From NCBI GenBank assembly GCA_016714445.1, contig JADJNF010000003.1:186001-250000 (forward strand): a DNA stretch of 64,000 nt. The letters are read 5' to 3'. The notes below the pieces were generated by a model. That model saw only the letters and a program-made list of their open reading frames with translations, was not told the origin of the DNA and searched no databases. The stretch's first letter is position 1. Every line of letters starts with the position of its first letter. Of this stretch, positions 43,469 through 53,299 are shown piece after piece. The stretch is from Saprospiraceae bacterium. GTDB lineage: Bacteria > Bacteroidota > Bacteroidia > Chitinophagales > Saprospiraceae. The position numbers were made by a program, and so were the translations under genes.

Positions 43469-44263
43469 ATGAGACAATATCACGATCTTCTCCAACACAT
43501 CCTGGAAAAAGGTACAGAAAAAACAGATAGGACAGGCACTGGTACTTTAAGCGTTTTTGGTTATCAGATGCGATTTGATCTATCAGACGGATTTCCAATG
43601 GTCACTACTAAAAAACTTCACTTAAAGTCGATCATCTATGAATTATTGTGGTTTTTAAACGGAGATACCAATATAAAATATTTAACGGACAATGGCGTAA
43701 GAATCTGGAATGAATGGGCAGATGAAAACGGTGACCTTGGCCCAGTTTATGGAAAACAATGGAGATCATGGACTAAGCCGGACGGCCAAACCGTAGATCA
43801 GATTGCTCAACTCATCCAGACATTAAAAACCAATCCGGATTCCCGACGTATGATTGTAAATGCCTGGAATGTCGGTGAACTTGACCAAATGGCCTTAACC
43901 CCTTGCCATTGTTTATTTCAGTTTTACGTTGCTGACGGCAAACTTTCCTGTCAGTTGTATCAACGATCTGCAGATACTTTTTTAGGTGTGCCTTTTAATA
44001 TTGCTTCATACGCTTTATTGACATTGATGATTGCTCAGGTGTGCGGTTTTCAGCCTGGTGAATTTATCCATACCTTTGGCGATGTCCATTTGTATAACAA
44101 TCATTTAGAACAGGCCAGATTACAACTGAGCAGAATACCTAAACCATTGCCCAAAATGAAAATTAATGAAAAGGTAACCTCTATTTTTGATTTTAAATTT
44201 GAAGATTTTACACTTCAAAATTATTACCCGGATCCACATATTAAGGCTGAAGTGTCAGTATGA
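43469..44263 (+). CDS. thyA: Thymidylate synthase
   Basis: 264 residues. It methylates dUMP to dTMP with methylene-tetrahydrofolate. Family features are complete: [37 protein letters not shown], the catalytic Cys in [12 protein letters not shown], and [26 protein letters not shown], followed by [12 protein letters not shown]. The length equals that of E. coli ThyA. It stands alone with its own -7 box; no dihydrofolate reductase gene follows. Confidence 0.98.
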   Translation: MRQYHDLLQHILEKGTEKTDRTGTGTLSVFGYQMRFDLSDGFPMVTTKKLHLKSIIYELLWFLNGDTNIKYLTDNGVRIWNEWADENGDLGPVYGKQWRSWTKPDGQTVDQIAQLIQTLKTNPDSRRMIVNAWNVGELDQMALTPCHCLFQFYVADGKLSCQLYQRSADTFLGVPFNIASYALLTLMIAQVCGFQPGEFIHTFGDVHLYNNHLEQARLQLSRIPKPLPKMKINEKVTSIFDFKFEDFTLQNYYPDPHIKAEVSV

Positions 44264-44346
44264 GATATTTTTTGACTTGATTTATTGTTAAAATTTCCTT
44301 AATTTATTTAGACATTTTCTAAATAATTATAAACATATATCAAAAA

Positions 44347-44377
44347 TTGTGATTAATCTCACATAGTTTTACTTTTG
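44347..44377 (+). promoter_or_regulatory. Promoter of the act-cox operon overlapped by a CRP/FNR-type palindrome
   Basis: TTG (44347-44349), a 20-base spacer and TACTTTTG (44370-44377) form an ideal Bacteroidota promoter, with a start near 44384 and a ~65-base leader. TGTGATTAATCTCACA (44348-44363) has perfect TGTGA and TCACA arms six bases apart and covers the -33 element. At this position a bound regulator would more likely repress than activate. Confidence 0.7.
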
Positions 44378-44448
44378 CAGCAAATTAATAATTTTACATT
44401 TTTATTACAATTACACTGATCTTATTCAGTACTAATAAAGATAAACCA

Positions 44449-45855
44449 ATGATGATTTATAAGCATCTAAGTATCAAGATTATAGCAACACTTTTTGGAT
44501 TGTGGTTTGCTGTTTCATTAAACGCACAAGCTTCACCTGATGCCGGCAAGGAGCTTTTCAAAAATTATTGTGCCGCCTGTCACAGCAAGGATATGCGATC
44601 TGCTGCTACGGGACCTGCCCTAGGAGGAGCTCAGACAAAATGGGCTGATGATGTAGCTTTGTATGCCTGGATCAGAAATTCACAGGCTATGATTCAGAAA
44701 GGACATCCACGTGCAGTTGAACTTTGGAATCAGTACAAGCCAACGGTAATGACGGCATTTCCAAATTTGACAGATGATGAGATCGGAAGTATCATGGCTT
44801 ACGTCAATGGTGTGTATGACGGTACCTATGGTCCAAAAAAGGATGTGGCTGCTGTCGGTACCGGTGCAAAAGTTGAAGAAAAAAGCCAATTGCCGATGTA
44901 TCTTATCATCGTTGGTGTTCTGGCAATTCTTGCATTGCTTCTGACAAAAATCATTTCTAATCTTAACCAGATCGCTTCTGCTAAAGAAGGATATCAGGTG
45001 GAAGCCAAAACAATCACACAGATTCTGACATCCAAAGGGGTGGTAACTTTTCTAATTTTTGCTGTGATTATCCTTGGTGCCTACACCACCGTAAATAAAG
45101 CTACAGAACTGGGTCGTCAGGAAGGTTATGCTCCTGATCAGCCTATCAAATTCTCTCACGCTACACATGCCGGTGTACACAAAATTGATTGTCAGTACTG
45201 TCATGATAGTGCAAGAAGGTCAAAACATTCCAGCATTCCTGGTACCAACACGTGTATGAATTGCCACAGTGCAATCAAAAACGGATCAATGTATGGAACT
45301 GCTGAGATTACAAAAATTTATGCATCCATTGGTTATGATCCTTCCACACAAAAATATATTGAAAACTATAACGCCAAGTCTGAAGACGAAATAAAAGCCA
45401 TCTATACCAAGTGGATTGGCGATGAATATAAAAGGGTGAAAGAAAAAGCGGATATTGATGCTGAAGGTGAAAGAGTTGTCGCTGATCAATGGGCTAATAT
45501 TAAAGAGTCACTTACCAACGACCAGAAAAAACAAATTCAGGGTCCTATAGAGTGGGTTAGAATTCATAATCTGCCTGACCATGTTTATTTTAATCATGCC
45601 CAGCACGTCACTGTAGGAAAACTTGCATGTCAGACCTGTCATGGTAAAGTAGAAGAAATGGATTTAATGAAACAAATGTCTCCTTTATCCATGGGATGGT
45701 GTATCAATTGCCACAGACAGACTGAAGTTAAATTTAAGGACAATGCATATTATGCAAATTATACCCGATATCACGAAGAACTTGCCGCTGGCAAAAGAGA
45801 TAAAGTAACTGTAGCTGATATAGGAGGTCTCGAATGTCAAAAATGCCATTATTAA
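44449..45855 (+). CDS. actA: Alternative complex III cytochrome c subunit ActA
   Basis: 468 residues. A signal peptide (IIATLFGLWFAVSLNAQ) leads to a mono-heme cytochrome c domain (CAACH at ~41-45), a membrane segment (MYLIIVGVLAILALLLTKI), a second one (GVVTFLIFAVIILGAYTTV), then a multiheme region with CQYCH, CMNCH, CQTCH, CINCH and CQKCH. Six heme sites are therefore visible. ActA relays electrons from the complex to cytochrome c or the oxidase. First gene of a continuous operon reaching to 60896. The N-terminal mono-heme domain appears to be an addition to the pentaheme core. Confidence 0.93.
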   Translation: MMIYKHLSIKIIATLFGLWFAVSLNAQASPDAGKELFKNYCAACHSKDMRSAATGPALGGAQTKWADDVALYAWIRNSQAMIQKGHPRAVELWNQYKPTVMTAFPNLTDDEIGSIMAYVNGVYDGTYGPKKDVAAVGTGAKVEEKSQLPMYLIIVGVLAILALLLTKIISNLNQIASAKEGYQVEAKTITQILTSKGVVTFLIFAVIILGAYTTVNKATELGRQEGYAPDQPIKFSHATHAGVHKIDCQYCHDSARRSKHSSIPGTNTCMNCHSAIKNGSMYGTAEITKIYASIGYDPSTQKYIENYNAKSEDEIKAIYTKWIGDEYKRVKEKADIDAEGERVVADQWANIKESLTNDQKKQIQGPIEWVRIHNLPDHVYFNHAQHVTVGKLACQTCHGKVEEMDLMKQMSPLSMGWCINCHRQTEVKFKDNAYYANYTRYHEELAAGKRDKVTVADIGGLECQKCHY

Positions 45856-45903
45856 TTATTGTTTTTTAGAAATAAGTTAGAAAATATTAATCTTAAGATA
45901 TAA

Positions 45904-48900
45904 ATGAAAAAGCAGATAGATAATATTTGGATAGGTCAGAAAGATCTTGTAAAAGACGCAGATTTCATGAAAACTGCGGATATGGAATTTGTAGAAGAAC
46001 AAGTTAGTTATGCTGATATGACATCAAATCTTTCCGGAAACAGGAGAGACTTTTTGAAATTCTTAGGTTTTGGTCTTGGGGCGGCAACTGTAGCTGCAGG
46101 TTGTGATATACCTGTCAAAAGAGCTATTCCTTATGTTGTAAAACCTGATCAGATCGTTCCCGGTATAGCCAATTATTATGCATCGACATTTGTCAATGGA
46201 GGTGATTATTGTCCTGTGCTGGTAAAAACACGAGAGGGAAGACCCATTAAGATAGAAGGAAATGATTTGTCTCCTGTAACCGGGGGAGGAACTTCCGCAA
46301 GAGCTCAGGCATCAGTTTTGAGCCTTTATGATACCAATAGATTTACAGGTCCAAAAGCTAAGGATGGAGCCAGCTGGAAAGATGCTTCATGGACTGATGT
46401 GGACAAAACTATTTCTGACGCCTTACAAACTTCAAAAAATATTAGAATTGTAACAAATACTGTCATGAGCCCGACTTCGAAAAAGGCCATGTCAGAGTTT
46501 GCTGCCAAATATCCGAATACAAAAATAGTATCATATGATCCGGTATCATGCTCAGCATTACTGGATGCCAATGCAAAAAACTTTGGTGTAAGAGCTGTTC
46601 CATCCTACAGATTTGACAAGGCTGAGGTCATTGTAAGTTTTAATGCTGACTTTTTAGGTTCATGGATTTCGCCGGTTGAGTACGCATCCGGATATGCTAA
46701 AGGCAGAAAGATATCTGATATTGCCAATGCTAAAATGTCAAGACATATACAGGTGGAAAACCATATGTCACTGACAGGTTCAAATGCAGACAACAGAGTT
46801 TTGGTAAAACCATCTGAGCAGGGAGTTGCCATAGCCCACTTATATAATGAGGTAACCGGAAGTAGTGTATCCGCCGCAGGGCTAAACGAAAGAGCTAAAA
46901 AAGTTTTGTCCAAAGTTGCTCAGGAGTTGAAGGCCGCTCAGGGAAAATCATTGGTAGTTAGCGCTTCCAATAATGTGAATGAGCAGTTGATGGTGAATGC
47001 AATAAATAATTCGTTGGGAAATTATGGAAACACCATCGATATGTCAACCCCATCCTATCAGAGACAAGGAAATGATGCTGACCTGAAAGGACTGGTTGAT
47101 GAAATCAAAGCCGGATCTGTTGACATGCTGATGTTATTTGGGGCTAATCCTGTTTATGACTCAGTGTATGGTGTACAATTTGCTGAATCACTTTCGAAAG
47201 TAAAAACAAAAATATCATTTGCTCAGGTAAATGACGAATCTACTGATCTTTGTGATATAGTGGCTCCTAATCACCACTTCCTCGAGTCATGGGGTGATGT
47301 AGAAGCTAAAAAAGGTTATTTTACGCTTATACAACCAACGATATCTCCATTGTTCAATACAAGACAAGTTGAACTTTCTTTATTGATATGGGCAGCAAGC
47401 ACCAATGTAGATATTACTAAAGAGCAACCTTACTATGAATATTTAAAAGAATCCTGGAAGTCGGGACCTTTTACTTCCCAATCCGAGTATGCATCATTTC
47501 AGTCATTCTGGGACCATGTGGTTCATGACGGTATTTATAATGTAACAAATACATCTGCCCCTTCATATACTTCGGTAGAAATAGGCAGCGATATCACTAA
47601 ACCTGCTACTTCTGAGCTTGAAATATCTTATTTTGAGACAGTACACATGGCAAATGGTCAATATGCTGGTAATCCTTGGCTAATGGAAATGGCAGACCCA
47701 ATAACAAGAACAGTTTGGGGAAATTATCTTGCAGTGCCCGTAAATTTTGATGGGATTAAGACCATGGTTGGTTTTAAGGATCTGGTTGATGGAGATCTTG
47801 TAGAGTTGACCATCGGTGAGAAAAAAGTGACCCTACCTGTAATTCAGCAGTTTGGTCAAATGCCGGGTACAGTTTCACTTGCATTGGGATATGGTCGTAC
47901 TTTGGCCGGAAATACCGGATCAAATGTAGGCGTTAATGTCAATGATTGTCTGACTATGGGGCCATCAGGTCCTTCATATTATAATACTTCAGTAGCAGTA
48001 TCTGATAAAACCGGAGAAGAAGATGAATTTTCATGCGTACAGTATCACCATACTATAGGTGTGCGCGGAATAGATAAGGAAACCGGTGAAGAGATAAATG
48101 CGGATGAAGCGGCTTTGGTATTTTTTGATTACTTCACAGGGGTGAAAGGATTTCAAGGTGCACTGACAGACAGATCTGTCATTTACACTTCAAATGTTGC
48201 AGAGCTAAAAAACAGCGTTGAACACCTTCAGGAAAGGAGAAAACATGCTCAACATCTGAATGATCAGCAAATATACAGGGGGTTTGACCATCTATATTCT
48301 TTGGGTCACCATTGGGGTATGCATGTTGATTTGAATGCTTGTATCGGATGTGGAGCTTGTACAGTAGCTTGTATGTCAGAAAATAACGTTCCGGTAGTAG
48401 GTAAACATGAAGTTTCCATACATCATGAAATGACATGGTTACGTATAGACAGATACTATTATGGTGATGTAGAAAATCCAAATACCATCTACCAGCCGAT
48501 GATGTGTCAGCACTGTGACAATGCACCTTGTGAAAACGTGTGTCCTGTCAATGCGACCAACCATAGTTCAGAAGGTCTGAATCAAATGGCATACAACAGA
48601 TGTATCGGAACCAGATACTGTGCCAATAACTGTCCTTATAAAGTCAGAAGATTTAATTGGTTGGATTATACCAAAGCAGACATATGGCCTGCCAACCAAC
48701 CAAGATTGCAGGAAGAAAGTGTTCCTTTTATGGCGGACAATCTTACCAGAATGGTGCTCAACCCTGATGTTACCGTAAGGTCAAGAGGAGTCATTGAGAA
48801 ATGTAGTTTCTGTGTGCAGAGAATCCAGGAAGGTAAACTTACTGCAAAAACAGAAGGAAGAGTACTTAGAGATAGTGATGTCCGTACGGCTTGTCAGACT

Positions 48901-49071
48901 TCATGTCCAACAGGTGCCATTACATTTGGAGATATGAATGATAAAAAAGGTGAATTGACCATGAAACTGGAATCACCTTTGAATTATATTGCATTAGAAG
49001 AAATAAATGTGAGATCTTCCGTTACTTATACGATGAAGGTTAATAACAGAGATAAATCTTTTGATGCCTGA
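45904..49071 (+). CDS. actB: Alternative complex III iron-sulfur/molybdopterin-oxidoreductase-like subunit ActB
   Basis: 1055 residues. Near residue 45 a twin-arginine signal-like stretch (RRDFLKFLGFGLGAATVAAGC) is followed by a molybdopterin-oxidoreductase-like domain (to ~740). In ActB this domain is known to have lost its cofactor. The C-terminus is a ferredoxin-like part with many Cys: CIGCGACTVACMSENN, CQHCDNAPCENVCP, CIGTRYCANNCPYK, CSFCVQR, CQTSCPTGAI. The two parts are separate proteins (B1 and B2) in some phyla; here they are fused, as usual in Bacteroidota. It passes electrons from the quinol site to ActA. 48 bp after actA. Confidence 0.95.
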   Translation: MKKQIDNIWIGQKDLVKDADFMKTADMEFVEEQVSYADMTSNLSGNRRDFLKFLGFGLGAATVAAGCDIPVKRAIPYVVKPDQIVPGIANYYASTFVNGGDYCPVLVKTREGRPIKIEGNDLSPVTGGGTSARAQASVLSLYDTNRFTGPKAKDGASWKDASWTDVDKTISDALQTSKNIRIVTNTVMSPTSKKAMSEFAAKYPNTKIVSYDPVSCSALLDANAKNFGVRAVPSYRFDKAEVIVSFNADFLGSWISPVEYASGYAKGRKISDIANAKMSRHIQVENHMSLTGSNADNRVLVKPSEQGVAIAHLYNEVTGSSVSAAGLNERAKKVLSKVAQELKAAQGKSLVVSASNNVNEQLMVNAINNSLGNYGNTIDMSTPSYQRQGNDADLKGLVDEIKAGSVDMLMLFGANPVYDSVYGVQFAESLSKVKTKISFAQVNDESTDLCDIVAPNHHFLESWGDVEAKKGYFTLIQPTISPLFNTRQVELSLLIWAASTNVDITKEQPYYEYLKESWKSGPFTSQSEYASFQSFWDHVVHDGIYNVTNTSAPSYTSVEIGSDITKPATSELEISYFETVHMANGQYAGNPWLMEMADPITRTVWGNYLAVPVNFDGIKTMVGFKDLVDGDLVELTIGEKKVTLPVIQQFGQMPGTVSLALGYGRTLAGNTGSNVGVNVNDCLTMGPSGPSYYNTSVAVSDKTGEEDEFSCVQYHHTIGVRGIDKETGEEINADEAALVFFDYFTGVKGFQGALTDRSVIYTSNVAELKNSVEHLQERRKHAQHLNDQQIYRGFDHLYSLGHHWGMHVDLNACIGCGACTVACMSENNVPVVGKHEVSIHHEMTWLRIDRYYYGDVENPNTIYQPMMCQHCDNAPCENVCPVNATNHSSEGLNQMAYNRCIGTRYCANNCPYKVRRFNWLDYTKADIWPANQPRLQEESVPFMADNLTRMVLNPDVTVRSRGVIEKCSFCVQRIQEGKLTAKTEGRVLRDSDVRTACQTSCPTGAITFGDMNDKKGELTMKLESPLNYIALEEINVRSSVTYTMKVNNRDKSFDA

Positions 49072-49111
49072 TACTTTATTAACTTAAAAAATAACATTCA
49101 AAATATAAACA

Positions 49112-50533
49112 ATGAGTGCTGTTGTAAGTCCGATTAGAAAACCTCTGATAACAGGTAATAAAACTTACCACCAGATCACGGAGGATTTGATATCACCAAC
49201 TGAAAAAACACCAACAAAAGAATGGGTCATAGGATTTGTTCTTTCGGTTGCAGTTTTAACTTTTGGTGTATTTTGTATTCTTTGGACCATTTGGGTGGGT
49301 ATTGGTTCATGGAACCTAAACAGAACCATAAACTGGTCATGGGATATTACTAACTTTGTTTGGTGGATTGGTATCGGTCATGCCGGTACACTGATTTCGG
49401 CCATCTTATTGTTATTCAGACAGAAATGGAGAACAGGAGTAAACAGAGCAGCAGAAGCGATGACCATTTTCGCTGTAATGTGCGCGGGCTTGTTTCCGTT
49501 GATACACATGGGAAGAATATGGTTAGCAATGTTTATCCTGCCTTATCCCAATACACGTGGTCCATTATGGCCAAACTTTAATTCTCCCTTGCTTTGGGAC
49601 GTATTTGCTATCAGTACTTATCTTACCGTTTCATTATTGTTTTGGTATACTGGTTTAGTTCCTGACTTTGCTACAGTGAGGGATCGTGCAAAAGGATTGA
49701 GAAAAAAGATATATAATACACTTTCTTTCGGATGGACGGGTTCTGCTAAACATTGGCAGAGATGGGAATCATTGTCATTGGTATTGGCAGGTTTATCTAC
49801 TCCGTTGGTACTTTCTGTACACACCATAGTAAGTTTTGACTTCGCAACTTCAGTGATTCCAGGATGGCATACGACGATATTTCCTCCATATTTTGTGGCT
49901 GGAGCTATCTTTTCAGGTTTTGCAATGGTATTGACCTTGATGATTATTACCAGGAAATTGCTTCACTTGGAGGATTATATCACAGTTGAGCATATCGAAT
50001 CTATGAATAAAGTAATCCTGCTTACCGGTACTATAGTAGGGGTAGCTTATTTGACAGAATTATTTATTGCATGGTATTCAGGTTACGTATATGAACAGTT
50101 TGCTTTTTTTAACAGAGCACTCGGTCCATATTGGTGGTCATATTTCGGCATGATGTTTTGTAATGTCGTTTCTCCACAGTTTTTTTGGAAAAAGTCATGG
50201 AGAAGAAATATCACCCTCACATTTTTCTTGTCAATAGTTGTGAATATTGGTATGTGGTTTGAGCGTTTTGTAATTATTGCCACCACACTGGCCAGAGATT
50301 ATTTACCATCAAGCTGGAGTTTGTATTCTCCAAGTTGGGTAGAAATAGGTATATATGTAGGTACATTCGGATTATTTTTCACTTGTTACCTGATATTTGT
50401 CAGAGTGGCACCTGTAGTTGCGGTAGCCGAGATCAAACATATATTAAAATCAGGAGGAAATCAGTATGTTGGTGAAAATGCGACACATAAACATTCTCAT
50501 GGTCACAACCATTCTGAAGCAGAACATCATTAA
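49112..50533 (+). CDS. actC: Alternative complex III membrane subunit ActC (NrfD/PsrC-like)
   Basis: 473 residues with about ten membrane segments of the NrfD/PsrC family, e.g. WVIGFVLSVAVLTFGVFCIL, NFVWWIGIGHAGTLISAILLLFRQKWRTGVNRAAEAM. It forms the main quinol-binding membrane module with ActF. The C-terminus is a His-rich tail (HKHSHGHNHSEAEHH) that may bind metal. 40 bp after actB, 21 bp before actD. Confidence 0.95.
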   Translation: MSAVVSPIRKPLITGNKTYHQITEDLISPTEKTPTKEWVIGFVLSVAVLTFGVFCILWTIWVGIGSWNLNRTINWSWDITNFVWWIGIGHAGTLISAILLLFRQKWRTGVNRAAEAMTIFAVMCAGLFPLIHMGRIWLAMFILPYPNTRGPLWPNFNSPLLWDVFAISTYLTVSLLFWYTGLVPDFATVRDRAKGLRKKIYNTLSFGWTGSAKHWQRWESLSLVLAGLSTPLVLSVHTIVSFDFATSVIPGWHTTIFPPYFVAGAIFSGFAMVLTLMIITRKLLHLEDYITVEHIESMNKVILLTGTIVGVAYLTELFIAWYSGYVYEQFAFFNRALGPYWWSYFGMMFCNVVSPQFFWKKSWRRNITLTFFLSIVVNIGMWFERFVIIATTLARDYLPSSWSLYSPSWVEIGIYVGTFGLFFTCYLIFVRVAPVVAVAEIKHILKSGGNQYVGENATHKHSHGHNHSEAEHH

Positions 50534-50554
50534 TTAATAAGAAATATATTTTCG

Positions 50555-51079
50555 ATGGCAAATAATAATCATACAGAAGTAATCTTCGGATTGTACGATG
50601 ACGAAGAAGATCTGTTACGTGCAGTAAAAGCTGCTAAAAGAGATCATCTTGATATTTATGATGTATTTACTCCATTTCCTGTACATGGATTAGATCCCAT
50701 TTTAGGATTGGAAGAATCCCGATTGCATCAGGCAGGTTTTATTTATGGTGCATTAGGCACACTGACTGCGTTTTTGGGCATGACTTGGATATTTACAAAA
50801 GACTGGCCAAGTATCTTTGGTGGTAAACCATACTGGTCTGTACCTGCGTTTATTCCCATTACATTTGAAATGACAGTGTTATTTGCTGCTATAGGAATGA
50901 CCGTTACTTTTTATATCATTAATGGACTTGGACCAGGTGTAGTAAACACATATCTGGACGACAGGATTACGGATGATAAATTTTGTATTGCTTTTGATAA
51001 ATCATCTGTAAGTGTAGAAGATGCTCAGTCATTCTTCAAAGCAACAGGAGCATCAGAAGTAAATTCGAAAACCATATAA
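50555..51079 (+). CDS. actD: Alternative complex III subunit ActD (DUF3341)
   Basis: 174 residues. The cytoplasmic start EVIFGLYDDEEDLLRAVKAAK and DVFTPFPVHGLD is the DUF3341 signature. Two membrane segments follow (FIYGALGTLTAFLGMTWIF, VLFAAIGMTVTFYIINGLG) and a short ferredoxin-like tail (DDKFCIAFD). It is a structural part of the complex. Tightly spaced in the operon. Confidence 0.94.
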   Translation: MANNNHTEVIFGLYDDEEDLLRAVKAAKRDHLDIYDVFTPFPVHGLDPILGLEESRLHQAGFIYGALGTLTAFLGMTWIFTKDWPSIFGGKPYWSVPAFIPITFEMTVLFAAIGMTVTFYIINGLGPGVVNTYLDDRITDDKFCIAFDKSSVSVEDAQSFFKATGASEVNSKTI

Positions 51080-51089
51080 GCTTTTTATC

Positions 51090-51923
51090 ATGAATATCAA
51101 ATACCAGATACAAGTAATTTTTGGTTTCTTTACTATTCTGTTGATTAGTTCCTGTCAATCTGCAGGGGTTAATAGTACGGGTAGTGAGTATATGCCCGAT
51201 ATGGCACATTCTGTTGCTTATGAGTCAAATGTGTATGGTTACTATTATAATAACCGATGGGGTACAGAAGATGAGTTGCACAAAATGGTTCAGCCTAGAG
51301 TTCCGGTAAAAGGAACCATCGCCAGAGGGTATGCTGGCGCTTTGGACCCTTACAACAGTGCGACAGGTGTTTCGTACAAACCAAACGGCAGTGTACCTTA
51401 CTATTATGCAGATAGTGAAGAAGAAAGATCACGTGCCACCACTGAAATTATCAAAAATCCATATCCGATTACCGCTTCGGGGTTGGAAAATGGAAAGTTA
51501 TTATACAATATTCAATGTGCTATATGCCACGGTGAAAAAGGAGATGGTGCCGGCTACTTGTTGAGAGACGATGGTGGTAAGTATCCTGTTCAGCCAGCAA
51601 ATTTTATGTTGGACACTTTTGTAAATTCTTCTAATGGCAGATATTATCATGCGATCATGTATGGTAGAAATTTAATGGGTGGATACTCTGATAAACTATC
51701 CTATGAAGAGCGGTGGCAAGTAATTCAGTATATACGTTCACTACAGGCAGCAAGTAAAAAACTGGAATATAGCGAAAAACTGAATACACTGAATACTTCT
51801 GACACTCCATACAGTGTTATAGCTTCAAAAATGGCAGCTATAACACCTGCAGCTACTGTCATTATAAGTACTGATACATCAGCTACCCATAAGGCCGCAA
51901 GTGGAAAAGAAAGTAAACATTAA
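51090..51923 (+). CDS. actE: Alternative complex III mono-heme cytochrome c lipoprotein ActE
   Basis: 277 residues. A lipoprotein signal (FFTILLISSC) leads to a class I cytochrome c domain with heme motif CAICH (~149-153), GEKGDGAGYL, and the probable axial Met within NLMGGYSDKLSYEERWQVIQYIRSLQ. The C-terminal ~50 residues are a low-complexity Ala/Thr/Ser tail. ActE transfers electrons toward the oxidase at the periplasmic face. Same operon. Confidence 0.93.
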   Translation: MNIKYQIQVIFGFFTILLISSCQSAGVNSTGSEYMPDMAHSVAYESNVYGYYYNNRWGTEDELHKMVQPRVPVKGTIARGYAGALDPYNSATGVSYKPNGSVPYYYADSEEERSRATTEIIKNPYPITASGLENGKLLYNIQCAICHGEKGDGAGYLLRDDGGKYPVQPANFMLDTFVNSSNGRYYHAIMYGRNLMGGYSDKLSYEERWQVIQYIRSLQAASKKLEYSEKLNTLNTSDTPYSVIASKMAAITPAATVIISTDTSATHKAASGKESKH

Positions 51924-51959
51924 TTAAATTGAATGTAAATTTTAAGAAATATCAATAAT

Positions 51960-53264
51960 ATGAACCAATATACATTTGCAGCCATTCATCGCAACGTTTT
52001 ACTCGGGGCAATTGGTTTAGGTATAGTGTGCATGATATTAACCTGGTTTGGTGATACGGATGCTTATCATACACGTTTCTGGACCAATTTCCTGCACAAC
52101 TCTGTGTATTTTACCATGATATCTGTAATGGCGCTGTTTTTTATTGCGACTTGCATCACCGCTTATGCTGGATGGCACACCACATTTAAAAGGGTTTGGG
52201 AAGCTTATTCCATGTTTTTATTTGTAGGTCTGGCATTGTTGCTTATAGTAGCATTTGGTGTTTATTTTCATTGGCATCATTTATATCATTGGGCCGACGA
52301 AGCCGGCGTACAGGAAGATGCTATCCTTAAGGGTAAATCATCATTTTTAAATAAAAACTGGTATTTATTCGGCACTTTAATTTTTGTAGGAACATGGGCT
52401 TTCTTTGCTACTAAATTAAGGTCTCTTTCTTTAGAAGAAGATAAAAGTGGTAATAATTCATTTGCACAGCATAAAAAAATGAGGGTTTACGCTGCTGTAT
52501 TTTTGCCTATCATTGGATTTACGAGTGCAGCCATGTTGTGGCAATGGGTGATGAGTGTAGATGCTCATTGGTATAGTACTCTTTTCGCATGGTATTCTAC
52601 TGCAAGCGCTTTTGTATCTATGATTGCATTGACCATACTTCTCATAATATTTTTAAAATCAAATGGATACTACGGAGAAGTGAATGCAAATCACATTCAT
52701 GATCTGGGTAAGTTCCTGTTTGCAATAAGTGTTTTCTGGACCTATCTTTGGTTTTCTCAGTTCATGTTGATCTGGTATGCCAATATCGGAGAAGAAACGA
52801 TTTATTTCAGAGAGCGTTACGATAATTATCCGGTTTTATTTTTTGGTAACCTAATTATAAACTTTTTGGTACCATTCTTTATTTTAATGAGAAATGACAC
52901 AAAAAGAAAATTTGGATCTGTGAGTTTCGTTGCAATTATTTGCCTTCTGGGACATTGGATTGACTATTTTCTTATGATAAAACCAGGAGCGCTTATTAAT
53001 TTACAACATGCAGTTGGTGCCGGTCACAGTGATGCACATGGCACTGAAGCTGGTCATGAAGTTGCTGCGGGTGCAGGTCATGCCGCAGAACATACATCTC
53101 AGTTTGTTGCTGGTTTTTCCATGCCCGGTTTGCTTGAAATCGGAACATTTATTGGGTTTTTGGGTTTGTTTTTGTATGTAGCACTTACCATATTGTCAAA
53201 GTCCGCTTTAGTACCTAAAAATGATCCATACCTCGAGGAGAGTATTCATCATCATGTGATATAA
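51960..53264 (+). CDS. actF: Alternative complex III quinol-binding membrane subunit ActF
   Basis: 434 residues with about ten membrane segments, related to ActC. Clear ActF-like segments: AFGVYFHWHHLYHWAD, FLNKNWYLFGTLIFVGTWAFFA, WQWVMSVDAHWYSTLFAWYSTASAF, FWTYLWFSQFMLIWYANIGEETIYF. A His/Gly/Ala-rich periplasmic loop lies at ~350-375. It completes the six-subunit complex. 36 bp after actE. Confidence 0.94.
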   Translation: MNQYTFAAIHRNVLLGAIGLGIVCMILTWFGDTDAYHTRFWTNFLHNSVYFTMISVMALFFIATCITAYAGWHTTFKRVWEAYSMFLFVGLALLLIVAFGVYFHWHHLYHWADEAGVQEDAILKGKSSFLNKNWYLFGTLIFVGTWAFFATKLRSLSLEEDKSGNNSFAQHKKMRVYAAVFLPIIGFTSAAMLWQWVMSVDAHWYSTLFAWYSTASAFVSMIALTILLIIFLKSNGYYGEVNANHIHDLGKFLFAISVFWTYLWFSQFMLIWYANIGEETIYFRERYDNYPVLFFGNLIINFLVPFFILMRNDTKRKFGSVSFVAIICLLGHWIDYFLMIKPGALINLQHAVGAGHSDAHGTEAGHEVAAGAGHAAEHTSQFVAGFSMPGLLEIGTFIGFLGLFLYVALTILSKSALVPKNDPYLEESIHHHVI

Positions 53265-53299
53265 ATAACATTGTTAAACAATAAGAATAAATAATACAA

